The notes under the pieces: generated by a model
Databases searched by the model: none
What the model saw: only the letters and a program-made list of their open reading frames with translations
What the model was told of the DNA's origin: nothing
Shown here: in pieces, positions 42,245 to 54,419 of the stretch
Position numbering within the stretch: position 1 is the first letter of the stretch
Layout of the letters: each line of letters starts with the position of its first letter
Assembly: GCA_963989245.1 (NCBI GenBank)
Contig: OZ022340.1
Location: 41,448,982 to 41,512,981 of the forward strand
Direction of reading: 5' to 3'
Origin: Nansenia antarctica
Taxonomy: Eukaryota > Chordata > Actinopteri > Argentiniformes > Microstomatidae
Length of the DNA stretch: 64,000 bases
Program-made: the position numbers and the translations under genes

Positions 42245-42279
42245 CCTCCCCTGGTGCTAGGAAAAAAAATACTAAAAAC

Positions 42280-42862
42280 AAGAAGGGAAAAGAGCTGGTT
42301 TACATAAATAAAGGCTATGTACACTATCCACTATACTATACTATACAAATAAAACACTGTGCTGTACTCTATGCTATGCTATACATATCCTAACATTTCC
42401 TATCTCTGAACCTTATGTACCCGAGGGTTGTCATATTGCACATAGTATTATTGCACATTCATTTAAAGTGTCACAGTTTGCAGGTTTGAAATGTTCACAG
42501 TTGTGTTTCAGTATTGCACTTGATTACAATCTAGTAGCTGCCATCAAATTGTCTAGATTGTCCAGGGCCTAGAATCTAGGTATTTGCTGTGTTCAGGGCC
42601 TGAATGGCCCTAGGGTAGAAGCTGAGCTTCAGTCTATTTGTCCTTGCGGACATGGTCCTGAACCGCCTGCCCGAGGGCAGCCGAACAAAGTGTTCGTTCC
42701 CAGGGTGGGATGGGTCTCTGGAGATCTTGGAGGCCTTCCTGAGGCAGCGTGTGTTGTACAGCTCTTCCAGAGAGGGGAGGGGGGCGCCGATGATCTTCTG
42801 GGCCGATCTCACGACTCTCTGTAGCGCTTTCCTCTCTGCGGCTGTGCAGCTGGAGAACCACT
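42280..42862 (-). pseudogene. LINE 3' end (ORF2 C-terminus plus 3' UTR)
   Basis: The minus frame 42862-42576 encodes RSAQKIIGAPLPSLEELY, SRDPSHPGNEHFVRLPSGRR and TNRLKLSFYPRAIQALN, the conserved C-terminal tail of L2/CR1-like LINE ORF2. About 290 bp of 3' UTR follow to the left. The 5' truncation at about 42862 is typical of LINE insertion. Confidence 0.75.
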
Positions 42863-43540
42863 ATAACCACAATATTGGCTACCATAGACAATGCTATATG
42901 CAGTATGCCAACATACGAAACATTGAAAGAGCCCGCAAGAAAAGGGAAAATTCAGTACAGGAGGCTGCAGGTGTGTTTTATAGCAATATAAGTTATTTAT
43001 AAGAACAATATGATATAAACAAGCTAAGATTAATATGACATGATATGACATGAACATTATTAACAATATGATATAAACAAGCTAAGATATGACATGAACA
43101 AGATATGAACAAGGCATCAATGGGTCAGGGTCAGCCCTGTCAGGTCAGGTCCAGAAGATGTGCAGTGCAGTCCAGGGCTGAGCATCTGGGGTTACCTGGG
43201 GAAACAGATTAGGAGAGTTGTAAATAAACTAGGCTATAACTTTGGAAGCATTACTATTACAATGCATAGAGTATCATATGTCTCTCTCTCTCTCCCTTCC
43301 CTCCCCCCCCTCCCTTACAATGTAGTAGAAGCAGAAGGTCAAACTGACAATGATACACCACCAAAGCCTAGACTTCTCCGCTCAAAGACTACCACTACGT
43401 TCAGCCTAAATAAAAAACCACATCTTCTTCCCGCCCAGTGCATAATATGCAGACGGGACAAATATTTCAGTTTTAGAGCTTGTATACTGCTCCTGCAAAA
43501 AAACAAAATGTGTGAAAGGGAGATGCACATGCAAATCTAA
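42863..43540 (+). pseudogene. Two exon-like pieces of an unidentified repetitive zinc-finger-type gene
   Basis: 42866-42972 encodes a segment with GYHRQCYMQYANIRNIERAR and ends before GTGTGT, a possible donor. 43322-43470 encodes a Thr/Lys-rich linker and AQCIICRRDKYFSF, a CxxC that could be half of a zinc site. Fish genomes hold many uncharacterised genes with a His/Cys-rich 'H..CY..F' segment followed by CxxC, and these two pieces fit that layout with an intron of about 350 bp between. I do not know the function. Confidence 0.35.
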
Positions 43541-44515
43541 CAACCTACCATGTACAGACATGTGTCTGTGTTTGCACTGCGAAAACACAATAGTGTTATA
43601 AATGTTCTCTAAACACTTGAATCTTTGTCTAGTCTCGTCAATTATAGGCAAGGCAAGTGAAGATACATTTAGTCTTGGGTTTTGTCTTACCAGCTCACCT
43701 CGTAAAAGTGAGACGATTGACAATATCAAAAACATGCTTGCACACACATATACTGTAACGTACTCACACACAAGTTAATGTTACTGGTCCCAATTTGGCA
43801 CAATTATTACTGAAATGATTGAGAATAGACATAGTTGACATTGGTAACTTAGCTATTGTACCCTTTAAAGTTAGATAGCTTGTTAATTCATTAGCTTCAC
43901 AATCGCGTGTGACGTTTGGTTGGATTTTTCACTAAAATAGCATATTAGAACATGTTTGTATTGACACAACATGACATGGACGTGTTCATTAATATGTGAT
44001 ATGAATTAGTATGACATGCAAATCTTACCTGAAACATTACTTGACAGTAAAGTTATCCGAAACAACTCAGTCTTCTCGTCTTTCCAGATAATACGTTGTT
44101 TACTTCCTTGTTTACGTATTTTGAAGGAATATCATTGGCAGACGTCAAGTCAGGTGACGCTTTAACAGGTTTTGATTGGTTAGCGGCATAGTAGCCCCAA
44201 TCATTCTCCTTATTAACTTATGGATCGTAAGTTTACTTTTCATAAAACGTCGATCGAAAATCGGCTGCCAACAGACGGAAACATGTTCCAAAAAAACCTA
44301 TTTAGCTTATATGAAAAAATCAACTAGTCCATAGTTGTAGATCGATTATTTCACAAACGAAAGCAGATAGACAGCTTCGGCCCACCGCCTAATGTAGGCA
44401 GCATTACATAAAAAAAATATATATATATATATATAAACAGTAACAAAAACGTAGAAAATGGAGAGCCAAAACGTGACTCCATCAGCTCCTATACAGCTTA
44501 ATATGCCCCTAGGTG
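43541..44515. other. No gene seen
   Basis: AT-rich; an (AT)n tract at 44415-44437. No terminal repeats or coding signal recognised. Confidence 0.5.
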
Positions 44516-44520
44516 TTTCC

Positions 44521-44672
44521 TATTGTTCGTTTACCGGAGTTTTATTTACATAGCACGTGAACCAACGACATACAACACAACAGAGGAAACCGGAAGTACT
44601 ACTTCACTGTTTACAACACAGGTGGTATACGACAAATAGCGCCATCCATGGTAAAAGTACTGTATTACAACA
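44521..44672 (-). repeat. Copia 3' LTR
   Basis: Minus strand TGTTGTAATAC...CGAACAATA. It is preceded on the minus strand by AATTAAGTGGGAG, a polypurine tract (44673-44685). Confidence 0.9.
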
Positions 44673-44940
44673 CTCCCACTTAATTTTACAATGGCATTAA
44701 GTCCCCTTAAATAATATTACAGAGCCGTGCTCTCCTTCACAAAAATGTCAAGAAAAAATATCTTTAAACAACAACAACAACAAAACTTTACATTGCTTTT
44801 ACTGGAACTCTTTTTCACATGTTTTTCAAACTTGCTTCCTTTATACATTGCTTTAACTGGAACTCTTTTTCACGTTTTCAAACTTGCTTTGACTAGGCAG
44901 CGTTCGGCGTTCACCTGTCAAGCACAAACAACCACTCTAC

Positions 44941-46374
44941 CTAAACAAAGAAAAGTCCAATCTCTCTCCTAAGATACTCAAACTTCTGTTTCGTCAATGG
45001 CTTGGTAAAGATGTCCGCTTTCATGTCATTTGTTGGACAATATTGCAGTTCTATTTGTCCATTCTGCACACATTCACGGATGTAGTGGTAGCGAATGTCT
45101 ATGTGTTTAGTCCTGGAGTGGTTCACGGGATTCTTCGCGATTGCGATGGCTCCTTGGTTGTCTTCCAGGATCACTGTGGACGTAGCCTCCACTCCGAGAT
45201 CACTCAGTAATCGTCTCAGCCAGACACTTTCTTGAGCCGCTTGACTGAGTGCGATGTACTCAGCTTCTGCTGTTGACAGTGCAACTGTTGCCTGTTTCTT
45301 GCTGAGCCAGCTCACTGCTCCTCCACCCAGTAGGAATATGTTGCCTGTTGTTGAGCGGCGGTCATCCTGATCACCAGCCCAGTCAGCATCTGAGAATCCG
45401 ATCAAAGCTCCAGAGTCTGACTGCTCATACTTGAGAGCAAGGTTCACTGTCCCTTTCAAGTATCGAAGTATCCTCTTCACAGCAGTCAGATGTGCAGCAT
45501 CGGGATTTGCATTGAACTTTGACACAGCACTCACTGCTTGAGCTATGTCTGGTCGTGTGGCCATTGCAGCATACAGCAGACTTCCTACCATTGACTGATA
45601 GGTATGTTGGTGCACTGGCTTACTGACACCATCACTTTTCCTCAATTTGACATTGACATCGGCAGGAGTTGCTACAGGATTTGCATTATCCATTCCATAT
45701 TTCTGAAGTACGGCTTCAATGTAATGCGTCTGATGAAGGACGACACACTTCTTTTCTTTGTCTTGGATCACAGAGATGCCCAGGATATAGGACAGCTCAC
45801 CCATGTCTTTCATCTTGTAGCGCTCCTTGAGAGCAGTTTTCAGCTCGTTCATGCTCTCAGTCGACTCTGTTATCAGAATGAGATCATCCACGTAAACTGC
45901 GAGTATCTCAAGTTCTTGCCTTGATCTCACAAACACACAGGGGTCTGATGTGCTCTGTTTGAATCCAATTTCCATCATGAACCCTGTGAAAGCCTTGCTC
46001 CAGCAGCGAGGAGACTGCTTCAGTCCATAGATAGATTTCTTCAGTTTGCACACCAGGTGTTCCTGCCCTGGTTTGATGTAGCCCTCTGGTTGCTCCATGT
46101 AGATTTCTTCTTCCAGGTGTCCATTAAGGAATGCAGTTACGACATCCATCTGGTGCACATGTAGATTGTTTTGAATAGCAAAGGACAGTAATGTACGAAT
46201 GGAGGTGAATCGTACCACTGGTGAAAACGTTTCGTCATAGTCAGCACCATACAGCTGTGAGTAGCCCTTGGCGACGAGTCTGCATTTGTATCTCTCCACT
46301 CGTCCATCACTATTATGCTTGACTTTGAACACCCATCTTGATCCTACTGCCTTTCTCTCTCTTGGTAAATCCAC
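44941..46374 (-). pseudogene. Copia reverse transcriptase and RNase H
   Basis: 477-codon frame starting just past the nonsense codon. RT motifs: SRWVFKVKHNSDGRVERYK, DVVTAFLNGHLEEEIYMEQP, LKQSPRCWSKAF and the catalytic YVDDLILI. RNase H: ALSTAEAEYIALSQAAQE, LEDNQGAIAIAKNP, SRTKHIDIRYHYIRE, ADIFTKPL. All key residues seem present, so this half would be intact if translated. It ends at 44941. Confidence 0.88.
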
Positions 46375-47080
46375 TCATGTCTCATTTTCCAGCAGCGACT
46401 CATATTCCAAATCAGCCGCCTGCTGCCATTCCTTTGCATTAGGACTCACCATTGCTTCTTTCAGTGTGATTGGCTCTGTCACACGACACATATTGGCATG
46501 ATGATCAACAGTCACTGTATCAGCAAACTCATCATATCCATATCTCCTTGGAGCATTTCTGATTCTGCCGCTTGTTCTGACAGTGCTATCGACAATGACC
46601 TCATCATCTTGTGTTTCAATGGTTGTCTCGTTCTCTGAGCAGGGTACTTTTGCTTCCTGTTTCCAGTTGAAGTTTGATTCATCAAAGATGACATCACGAC
46701 GGATTAGAATCCTCCTTTTCTCTTCATCATACAGGCGATAGCCCTTGGCATTGTTTGCATATCCCACAAAACGAAGCTTCACAGCCTTTTTGTCCAGCTT
46801 CCTTCTCTCTTCATCTGGGATATGTGCATAAGCAACACAGCCAAACACCTTCATGTGGCTCATGTCAGGTTTCTTTCCACACCATCTCTTGTAGGGTGTC
46901 TCTTGCTTCAGGACAGACGTAGGCAGCCTGTTCTGTATGTAAGCTGCGGTGGCTACAGCCTCTGCCCAGTACATCTTTGGCAACTTAGCATGTGACAGCA
47001 TGCTTCTAGCTGCTTCAACTAATGTCCTATTCTTCCTTTCTGCAACACCATTTTGCTGTGGTGAGTGAGGTACAGTAATT
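46375..47080 (-). pseudogene. Copia integrase C-terminal half
   Basis: The open frame continues integrase with HHEITVPHSPQQNGV and the catalytic Glu region, then YIQNRLPTSVL and KVFGCVAYAHIPDEERRKLD of the GKGY-type tail and the linker towards RT, stopping at TGA near 46375 where Trp is expected. It is joined to the upstream frame by a deletion near 47092. Confidence 0.8.
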
Positions 47081-48766
47081 TCATGGTGGATGCCTTTTGT
47101 CTGTTCTCAGTCTTGTGACGCTCTGCCCACACTCATTTGAGAATGTTTTCTCAAATTCCTTGAATTTGTTTAAGACCTCATTCTTCTGTTTCAGAAAGTA
47201 TACCTTGCAGCATCTTGAATAATCATCAATGAAAGTCACAAAATATTTTGCTCCACTTATAGATTCAGTCTGCATGGGACCACAGACGTCACTATGAATC
47301 AGCTGCATCTTGCGTTTGGACCGGATTCCTCCAATCGACTTGTATGGCTTTTTAGCCAGCTTGCCTTCCACACATCCTTCACAGAAGGGAACCTCTTTCT
47401 CTGCAGAGAAGTCCACTCCGTTCACCAGATCTTTTAGTTCCTTCAGCTTGGTGGTGTGACCAAGGCGTTGGTGCCACAGGCTGGCTGCTACTGACGCACT
47501 ATGACAGACAGATGAACTTCCTTCAACATCCAGCTGATATAGCCCGTCAACTCTTTGTGTTCCCATTCCTCGAAGAGTACCATCTTTTCCACGTATGTAA
47601 CAGCGAGACTTCCTGAACTGTACTGTATTTCCCTTTTTGGTAGCTGCTCCCACTGAGAATAGATTCCCAGATAGCTTCCGAACATACAGCACGTTGTACA
47701 TTGTGACATTCTTTACTTTACTTAACTTGAAAGTCATTTTCATGTTGACATTTCCAATTCCCAGGGCGTCCACTACCCTGCCGTCACCAAGTTTCACAGA
47801 CTGTGCTTTTGAGAATTGCTGGTAGTCTTGAAGCACTTCTTTATCACATGTCATGTGCTTTGATGCTCCAGAATCAATTAACCATTCCACCTGTTGTGGT
47901 CTGTCGGTCAGGTTTGTCTCTCTGGCTACAAAGGCACTTTCAGATGAATCCTCATCATAGTCACACATCATGCTTTTGGCCTTGTGGGTTTTCTTAAAAG
48001 TTTTACTTTTTAAGCTTGGACAGTCACGCTTAATATGGCCTTCTTTCCCACATTTGTAACATCTCCACGTGCCTGGCCTTTCTGCTCCCACTAACTTGGA
48101 GTTATCCTGCACATTTCCCAGACATTGTGATGACATGGCTGATGCACCACCTGATGTACCACTGGAGTTAACATTTGCATTCACTCGCTTTTGCTCTTCA
48201 TTTATTAATGCTTGCTGAACAAACTGCAGTGTCAGATTGTCAATCTTTGTTTCTAGTGCAGTGACAATTGTAGCATAACTTGGTGGCAAGCTACCCAAAA
48301 GTGTTACACTTTTGTCTTCTTCTTCAATCACAGCTCCTATTGCTGATAGCTGATCAGTCAACTCCTTCATTTGTTTTAAATGCTCAGTTAAACGGTCTCC
48401 TTCCTTCATTTCACATCGGAAATATTTTTTCTTAAGGAACAGTTTGTTTGCCAAAGTGTCTCTCTCAAAATGACCTTTCAGCGTGGTCCACGCCTCTTTG
48501 GGAGTCTGACAGCTTATTATCAGGTATAACTGGGTTGTACTCACATTTAGCGCCACCATAGAGACTGCCTTCTCTTTTCGTTTTGCGAACTCAGCTTGTA
48601 CTTGTGCGTTAGCATCCGCGGCTAGCGTATCTGTCTCCGTTAGCATACCCCATAGTCCTTTAGCTTTCAGCAAGTGTTCCAACTGAAACTTCCATGTTGC
48701 CCAGTTCTCTGGTCCGCTCAGACTCTCAATAAACAGCTTATCTTCCATTGTGTAATCCCACAACAC
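47081..48766 (-). pseudogene. Copia gag, protease and integrase N-terminal half
   Basis: 561 codons. Gag with the WATWKFQLEHLLKAKGLW helix and a CYKCGKEGHIKRDC zinc knuckle (about residue 235); protease WLIDSGASKHM (about 297); integrase zinc site H-x-x-x-x-H...CEGC (about 433-468), first catalytic Asp in IHSDVCGP, second in LRTD. Immediately after LRTD the sequence jumps to a later segment out of frame, so the GGE(Y/F) segment is gone and the frame ends. An in-frame ATG six codons in (MEDKLF) is the likelier start. Confidence 0.85.
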
Positions 48767-49256
48767 TGTTTATATCACACAAATCTCCGTGTAAAAACAG
48801 CTTTTAGCGTCGACCTGGGGGGTATTCCACGAAGCTCGATAAAGTTCTAAGCCACGAAAATGTTAGCTTGCGTTCGGTGCCATCAATGTGGCTCAAATAA
48901 TTCGGTGCTTGGTTGAGCTCCTTCTGAGTCAGATATAATTAGCCTGCTCGCGACCAGGCTAAAACACAGGCTATGGTAAGACGCGCGTCAAGGCTCACAG
49001 GCGGAAACTACATCCCGAACGACAGTTCCTCTTTTAGGAAATATTAGTTCCCACTTCACACGAGATAGATAGATGGATAGGTGTGATAGATAGATCATTT
49101 GATATTTTGAAAGTGTGATCGATCGATAGATAGTTTGATTGTGTGATAGATAACTTGATATTTTGAAAGTGTGATAGATAGATCGATAGATCAATAAATA
49201 AAAGAGTGTAAAAAAAAAAGTAATTATGTCAACTTGCATTGCTGTCATCTCAGCGT

Positions 49257-49325
49257 CTGGCTGGCGTAGTGGTTAAGGCAGCCAGCGTCGGTTCCAAAGG
49301 TTGCGTGTTCGAGACTTGACTATGT
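49257..49325 (+). other. tRNA-like segment (A and B boxes)
   Basis: TGGCGTAGTGGTTAAGGC and TGCGTGTTCGAGAC are spaced like pol III A and B boxes. The acceptor ends do not pair, so a degenerate tRNA or SINE head. Confidence 0.3.
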
Positions 49326-49625
49326 CATTATTATTATTTTTTTACATTTAACCGAAGCCTTCATGCAAATCGATTTACAACATATATATATATCTGTCTA
49401 AGTGAATCATCTATCCATCAGTAATCGTAAGAAAAAATAATCTATGCCAAATCCAGGGTCTAGTTTAAGAACATAATTTACGCAGAAAGGCTTTAAACAC
49501 CATTGTAATCGTGTCAGTTCTTGTAAATTAGCCTGCACCATCATTTTATAGCCTATATACTTACTATTACTATATTTTAGATGAGATTTTAGATTAGATT
49601 CAGACAACGAAATGCAGTAAAAAGT

Positions 49626-49709
49626 GCGTCCGAAGAGGGATTTGAACCACATCTAAAAATGCCGAATAAATCCTATGGCAGCGGTTGGTACCACTAGGCC
49701 ATTGTGGCG
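49626..49709 (-). other. tRNA-like segment (A and B boxes)
   Basis: On the minus strand TGGCCTAGTGGTACC and GGTTCAAATCC match pol III A and B boxes at tRNA-like spacing. No acceptor pairing, so probably SINE-derived or decayed. Confidence 0.35.
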
Positions 49710-50175
49710 TTATGACGGTTTATAGCCTGCTGCCTATATCACCACAGTAGTAATATTCATTTATTAAAATATGAACATATAACAATAACTGGGGCTAGTA
49801 TGACCTACGCATTTAATCTGTCAGCAATTTCTTGCCAAACCATTTCCCTCGCCTTGTTAATTGCGGCAGTATTGCACTATTTTACAACTTATTTTTCCGT
49901 CTTCATAAAAATCAATAATTCGGAATGCTGCGCAAATGTAGTACCCCTGCAGAGTGGAGTATCTTCATTTCGACAGATCGACTCTTCGGGGCTGCGTATG
50001 TCTGCGTGCACACGCCCATATCGAAGATTTGTAAGCCTGTCTTCTGTGAACACTGATGACACAAGGCTGATCCTCGTTCGAGGAATCACCTGAGGCTTGA
50101 ATTCCAATCTCGAGTTGCCTGAGCGCCGCATTTATTTATATCGCGGCTATACTGATCCACCTTTAGTGGAATGGC

Positions 50176-50192
50176 CACCTGGGCCCATAACC
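50176..50192 (-). promoter_or_regulatory. Copia primer-binding site
   Basis: Directly after the 5' LTR the minus strand reads GGTTATGGGCCCAGG, a type of primer-binding site I recall from animal Copia elements (initiator-Met tRNA). Confidence 0.55.
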
Positions 50193-50344
50193 TATTGTTC
50201 GTTTACCGGAGTTTTATTTACATAGCGCGTGAACCAACGACATACAACACAACAGAGGAAACCGGAAGTACTACTTCACTGTTTACAACACAGGTGGTAT
50301 ACGACAAATAGCGCCATCCATGGTAAAAGTACTGTATTACAACA
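50193..50344 (-). repeat. Copia 5' LTR
   Basis: Partner of 44521-44672, one difference. Confidence 0.9.
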
Positions 50345-50461
50345 TTTCCCACCCACAGTTCATCATTGATAACAAGAAATAATACGTAATGGTAATATCC
50401 CTGAGAGAAAAGTAATGAAATTAACACAAACCAAAAGCATAACCCCAAACAAACAATAAAA

Positions 50462-53422
50462 TATCTAATCATCATCTGGGTGAATGGTGGTCTTAATCAG
50501 GTGGTCGGCGAAGGGCTTCCAAGTCATGTCAAAGGTTGTGTTGGAATTCCTAAGTGAAAATATGTTTTTTTCTAATTTGATGTGGTTCAGGATCTCTTTG
50601 AGCCAGCTCTGTGAGGGAGGGAGGGTATGCTTCCATTTAAATAGAATAAGTCGTCTTGCAAGTAGGGTTGTAAAAGCAAGGACGCGTCTCTTTGTCAGAG
50701 AAAAAATGGGTGTTGTAGGTGGTGGGATTCCGATTCCGAATAGGGCTGTGAGAGGTTCAGGTTGAAGGTTCCTGACACCAGAAGTCTGTCAATTTCAGAT
50801 AAGACCAGAACATGTGGGTATGGTTAGCAGGTGATTGTTTGCATCTGTTACAAGTGTCGCTGGTGTCCGGATATATTTTTGCCAGTCGAGCATTCGTGTA
50901 GTGTACTCTGAAGAGGACCTTGCATTGTAATAAGCCGTGTCTAGCACACATTGAAGTTGGATGGACTAGGTCAAGGATTTGATCCCACTGGTCGTCAAGT
51001 ATCGGCACCCCAATTTCCTGTTCCCAGGTCTGTTTCAGGTAGGCTGCTGGAGCCGGGTTGAGGGAGTCAATGGAGTCATAAATTATGAAGATAGAGCGTC
51101 TCTGAGCGGGCTTTGGACTGAGTTAAGAGTCGAACGGAGACCCAGGTGGATGATTGGGGAAGTGGGGATATTTAGTTTTAATAAAATGTCTGACCTGGAG
51201 GAAACGAAAAAGGTGAGATTGGGGCAGTTCAAACCTGGATGAGAGCTCTGCAAAGTCTGTAAAAATTCCGTCCTTGTAGAGATCTTTGACACTAACTAAG
51301 CCTTTGTCACGCCAGATACGAAAGGTGAGGTCAGAAGAAGAGGGTGGGAATAAGTGATTTTCATAGATTGGGGCCAGGGTGGAAGGTTTATCCATTCCAA
51401 AATGTTTACGAAATTGTAGCCAGATCTTAGTCGCATTGGTGACAACTGGGTTTTGGGAGATATTGTGAATTTTAAGAGGAAGTTGTGCCGTGAGGAGAGA
51501 CTGAAGGGAGACCTTTGATGACTGTAGCTCTATCTGGGCCCATGAGGGAGGTGTTTCGGCCCTGTCTTTGAACCAATGACGACGTTTATCAATATTGCAC
51601 GCCCAGTAATATTGAATGAAGTTGGGTAAGGCTAAACCGCCGGATTTTTCAAATAATGCAATAGGATATATATATGAATTTACAGAAACACATCATCATG
51701 AATGGAAACACGCAAGAGCGTGTATTACACGCTTACAATGCTTACAAGCTTACAGCAGTCGCCGGGCTGATGTTACGGCCGGCGTGAAGTTCACGACAAA
51801 TAAACACGACAGGTTTGTGCATCTCTGTGAAGCTCATAATTATAATAACACAATATTGAAATATTTATTACTATTATTTTTGTATAATAATAATCAACCA
51901 TCATTCGTTAGTAATGAAAACTCCCGCAGTCCCGATCAATCTCCTCTCCACTTTACACATTACATAACCAAGATTTCTTTTGACATCACAACAATGTCAA
52001 CAATCACAACAGAATCTTATTTTATCCAACCAGGTTTTATATTTTGATTATGACATCATGTCTTTCAACATTGTCACACTTTTCATTACACACATTAGCG
52101 GCATAAAAAATTATGGGCTGGGCGTGCGAGGGAGCGTGCTTATTCTGGCAGATTGTGAAATATTAAAACCAATAACATTCTGAATGATTTATCATTCTGT
52201 ACTCTTTCTCTCCTTTCTTTCATGTATTTTCTTTCAGCTCTTTTCACTAATATAGGTGAAACTAACTATAACAGGTTGCGGCACATGAACGCTCCGTGCA
52301 GGTCCTGTGAGATCATTCAACTTTGAAGTTTATCTGTCATTATACCAAATACAATTATATAATGTAATCAAAATAAAAAGAATGAACATATTCAGCCATT
52401 CCATATAATCACATGTAACAACCCCTGTGAGCAGTTGCAGGGGCTGACAGGCTGATGTTACCGGCGAAGTTCAGGACAAAAAAAGTGACTTTATCACTGT
52501 GAAGCTCATAACTATGATAACACAATATTGAAATATTTATTACTATTGTTTTTCCCTGCTTCTCTGCGCATAGGAACTTTATGCATTTTTAGAGGTAGTG
52601 ATCTTGTCATTTTCTCTTCTTGTGTGACATCGCCATCCAGCGATCATTGTGCGTCAGTACACACTTCCCCATTGTGAAGAGTGGTCGTGTGATTCGACAC
52701 CTCGTCGCGCTAAAAGTAGGTGAAAAAAACGTTGTGCGTCTAGTGTTAACAAAGGATTCGTTGTAAACTTTAGCTAAGAGCGGGGAGATTAGATGTGAAT
52801 ATGACTTGTAAAATTCTACAGTGTAACCATCCGGGCCTGGGGATTTGCCATTCTGTAGCTGTTTAATTGCCTCCTGTACCTCAGCAGTCAAAATTGATGT
52901 TCCTAGTTCATTAGCCAAATTAGCGCTAACCTTGGGAAACGTGATCAGCAGAAAATAATATTCTGAAACGTGTATTGGTTAATAAAAGAGGAGAGAGTCT
53001 TCACTGTCTGGATGGGAGGTTGTGGTTAGGGAAATGTATGTCGATTGAAGTGGGGGCATGATCTGAGATCACAATGCTGTGGTACGTACTGGAGTCAGTC
53101 CAATGTAAAAGTCTATTGTCGGCGAGAAAGAAATCAATTCTCGAGTATGAACGATGTACGTGGGAAAAAAATTAAAAGGCTTTGCTGGATGGGTGAGAGG
53201 ACCTCCAGGGGTCAGTTAGGCCAAGCCGGTTTGTAAATGATTCCAGCGCCATGGCAGATTTAGACAGAGCGGAGGGCTTAGATGACTTGTCAAGATGGGG
53301 ATCTCGGATAAGATTAAAATCGCCTCCCAAAATCGGATAATGGCTATCTATATCAGGGAGGGAAGAAAAAAGGTGAGAGATAAATCTGTCATCGTCCCAG
53401 ACGGGGGCGTACAGGCTTACTA
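50462..53422 (-). pseudogene. L1/Tx1-type LINE ORF2, broken and internally deleted
   Basis: Read right to left. Endonuclease 53422-53040 with SLYAPVWDDDRFI, YPILGGDFNLI and SRIDFFLADN...ISDHAP. RT start at 52918-52740 with IKQLQNGKSPGPDGYTVEFY. The RT core is absent and replaced by foreign sequence (about 51660-52740). RT thumb to C-terminus 51650-50462 with GLALPNFIQYYWACNID, KDGIFTDFAELSSRF, the CNRCKQSPANHTHMFW zinc-knuckle-like motif and a stop at about 50462-50464, reached through a frameshift near 50770. Clearly dead. The Copia element sits just past its 3' end. Confidence 0.8.
51755..52553. repeat. Direct repeat pair inside the broken L1
   Basis: About 115-130 bp (GCTGATGTTAC...GCCGGCG...TGAAGCTCATAA...ATATTGAAATATTTATTACTATT) occurs at about 51760-51882 and again at about 52452-52548 in the same orientation. 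They could be short LTRs or a duplicated end of an unknown element. Confidence 0.5.
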
Positions 53423-54290
53423 ATGGCGCTTTTTCGCTATACGGCCCGGCTCGGCTCGGCTCAGCTCGCTTCGGCACGCTTTTGAACAGTTCTGGGTATT
53501 GTATGTGCAAATTATTCAAATAATGGCAGCCTGTTTCGTTTCAAGATGTATAAGAAAAGATATTTAATATTCTTCTGCAGAAGGAGGAAGTTTACAGGTT
53601 CGTCAGACGCATCTGAACGATTCAAAGTTCCTCCCAAAAGTCTCGATCATTCATTTCATCTCAGCATTTATACAATCAGGTTTCCACAGGTAAGGGGTCT
53701 GCCCTCGGGTGAGGTTTAGACCAATCATGAGCAAGGGGTGTGAGTTTGTACATGGATGAAGATGATGGGGATGAAGGTTAGGGGGGAATCTGACCCTCCC
53801 TTCCTCACAGCACAACAAAAGCGAGGAGTGGTGACTACCGAGTGAAACAATGCCGGGCAATCACTCTGGTGTGACTCAGCATTGTTCTGAGTTTCCATGT
53901 AAATGTATGGCACAGGTTTCATTGTAATCATTTAAATGTGTCTGTTGTCAAGCCAATGTCAAGCTTCAAGTAGAGAAACTGGTTCTATTGTGTGACAACA
54001 GGAAATCATCTTCTACAGCCCGCTGCAGACATTCAACCCAAGATGATGGAGTTTGAATCTTAAATGTAGCTTATTACATATAATAATTTTCTCTCACAGT
54101 ATTGGCGCTTTTCCACTATACACAAGAGACCAGGAACGAGTAGGAGGAGTTGGAGATAGTAGGCGGAGTTACGCGTCATAACAGTGTCATAAGATTCCCC
54201 CCGCTATACAGATCAGCAGGGGGAAATGCGATAAGAATATTGTCAAAATGCAGCACTATCGTGCACAGATCAGCCTTACAACATGTAATG
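53423..54290. repeat. DNA-transposon end fragments (GGCGCTTTTxCxCTATAC)
   Basis: TGGCGCTTTTTCGCTATACGG followed by CTCGGCTCGGCTCAGCTCG at 53427, and TTGGCGCTTTTCCACTATAC at 54107, are the recurrent ends of a fish DNA-transposon family. Both are in the same orientation, so this is not one complete element but nested or rearranged pieces. Confidence 0.45.
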
Positions 54291-54419
54291 TTAAGTGCCT
54301 GTAACTTGCCGCTTTCAGTTCTAGTAGACTAGTTTAGATCTCGCAACCAGGGAAATGCCGACACAATTCTATTTTTATTTCTCCTGACACGTTGAGCACT
54401 GTGCTTTTTTTGTTGGTGA

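Larger units (their letters stand above)
48767..50192 (-). other. Copia leader with unrelated repeat sequence
   Basis: Starts (right side) with the primer-binding site, ends before gag. Holds a GATAGATAGAT-type simple repeat at 49065-49200, two tRNA-like segments and a GGGGTATTCCACGAAGC motif at about 48820 like the ends of some fish DNA transposons. No complementary end was found, so a nested insertion is suspected but not shown. Confidence 0.4.
44521..50344 (-). mobile_element. Copia/Pseudoviridae-type LTR retrotransposon, complete length
   Basis: 152-bp LTRs at 44521-44672 and 50193-50344 are flanked by identical TTTCC (44516-44520 and 50345-50349). The LTRs differ at one base (CATAGCACG against CATAGCGCG). 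Gene order on the minus strand is gag, protease, integrase, RT, RNase H, diagnostic of Copia. It is broken by an integrase deletion near 47092 and a nonsense codon near 46375. The interval between the 5' LTR and gag (48767-50192) is unusually long and holds tRNA-like and simple-repeat sequence. Confidence 0.92.
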
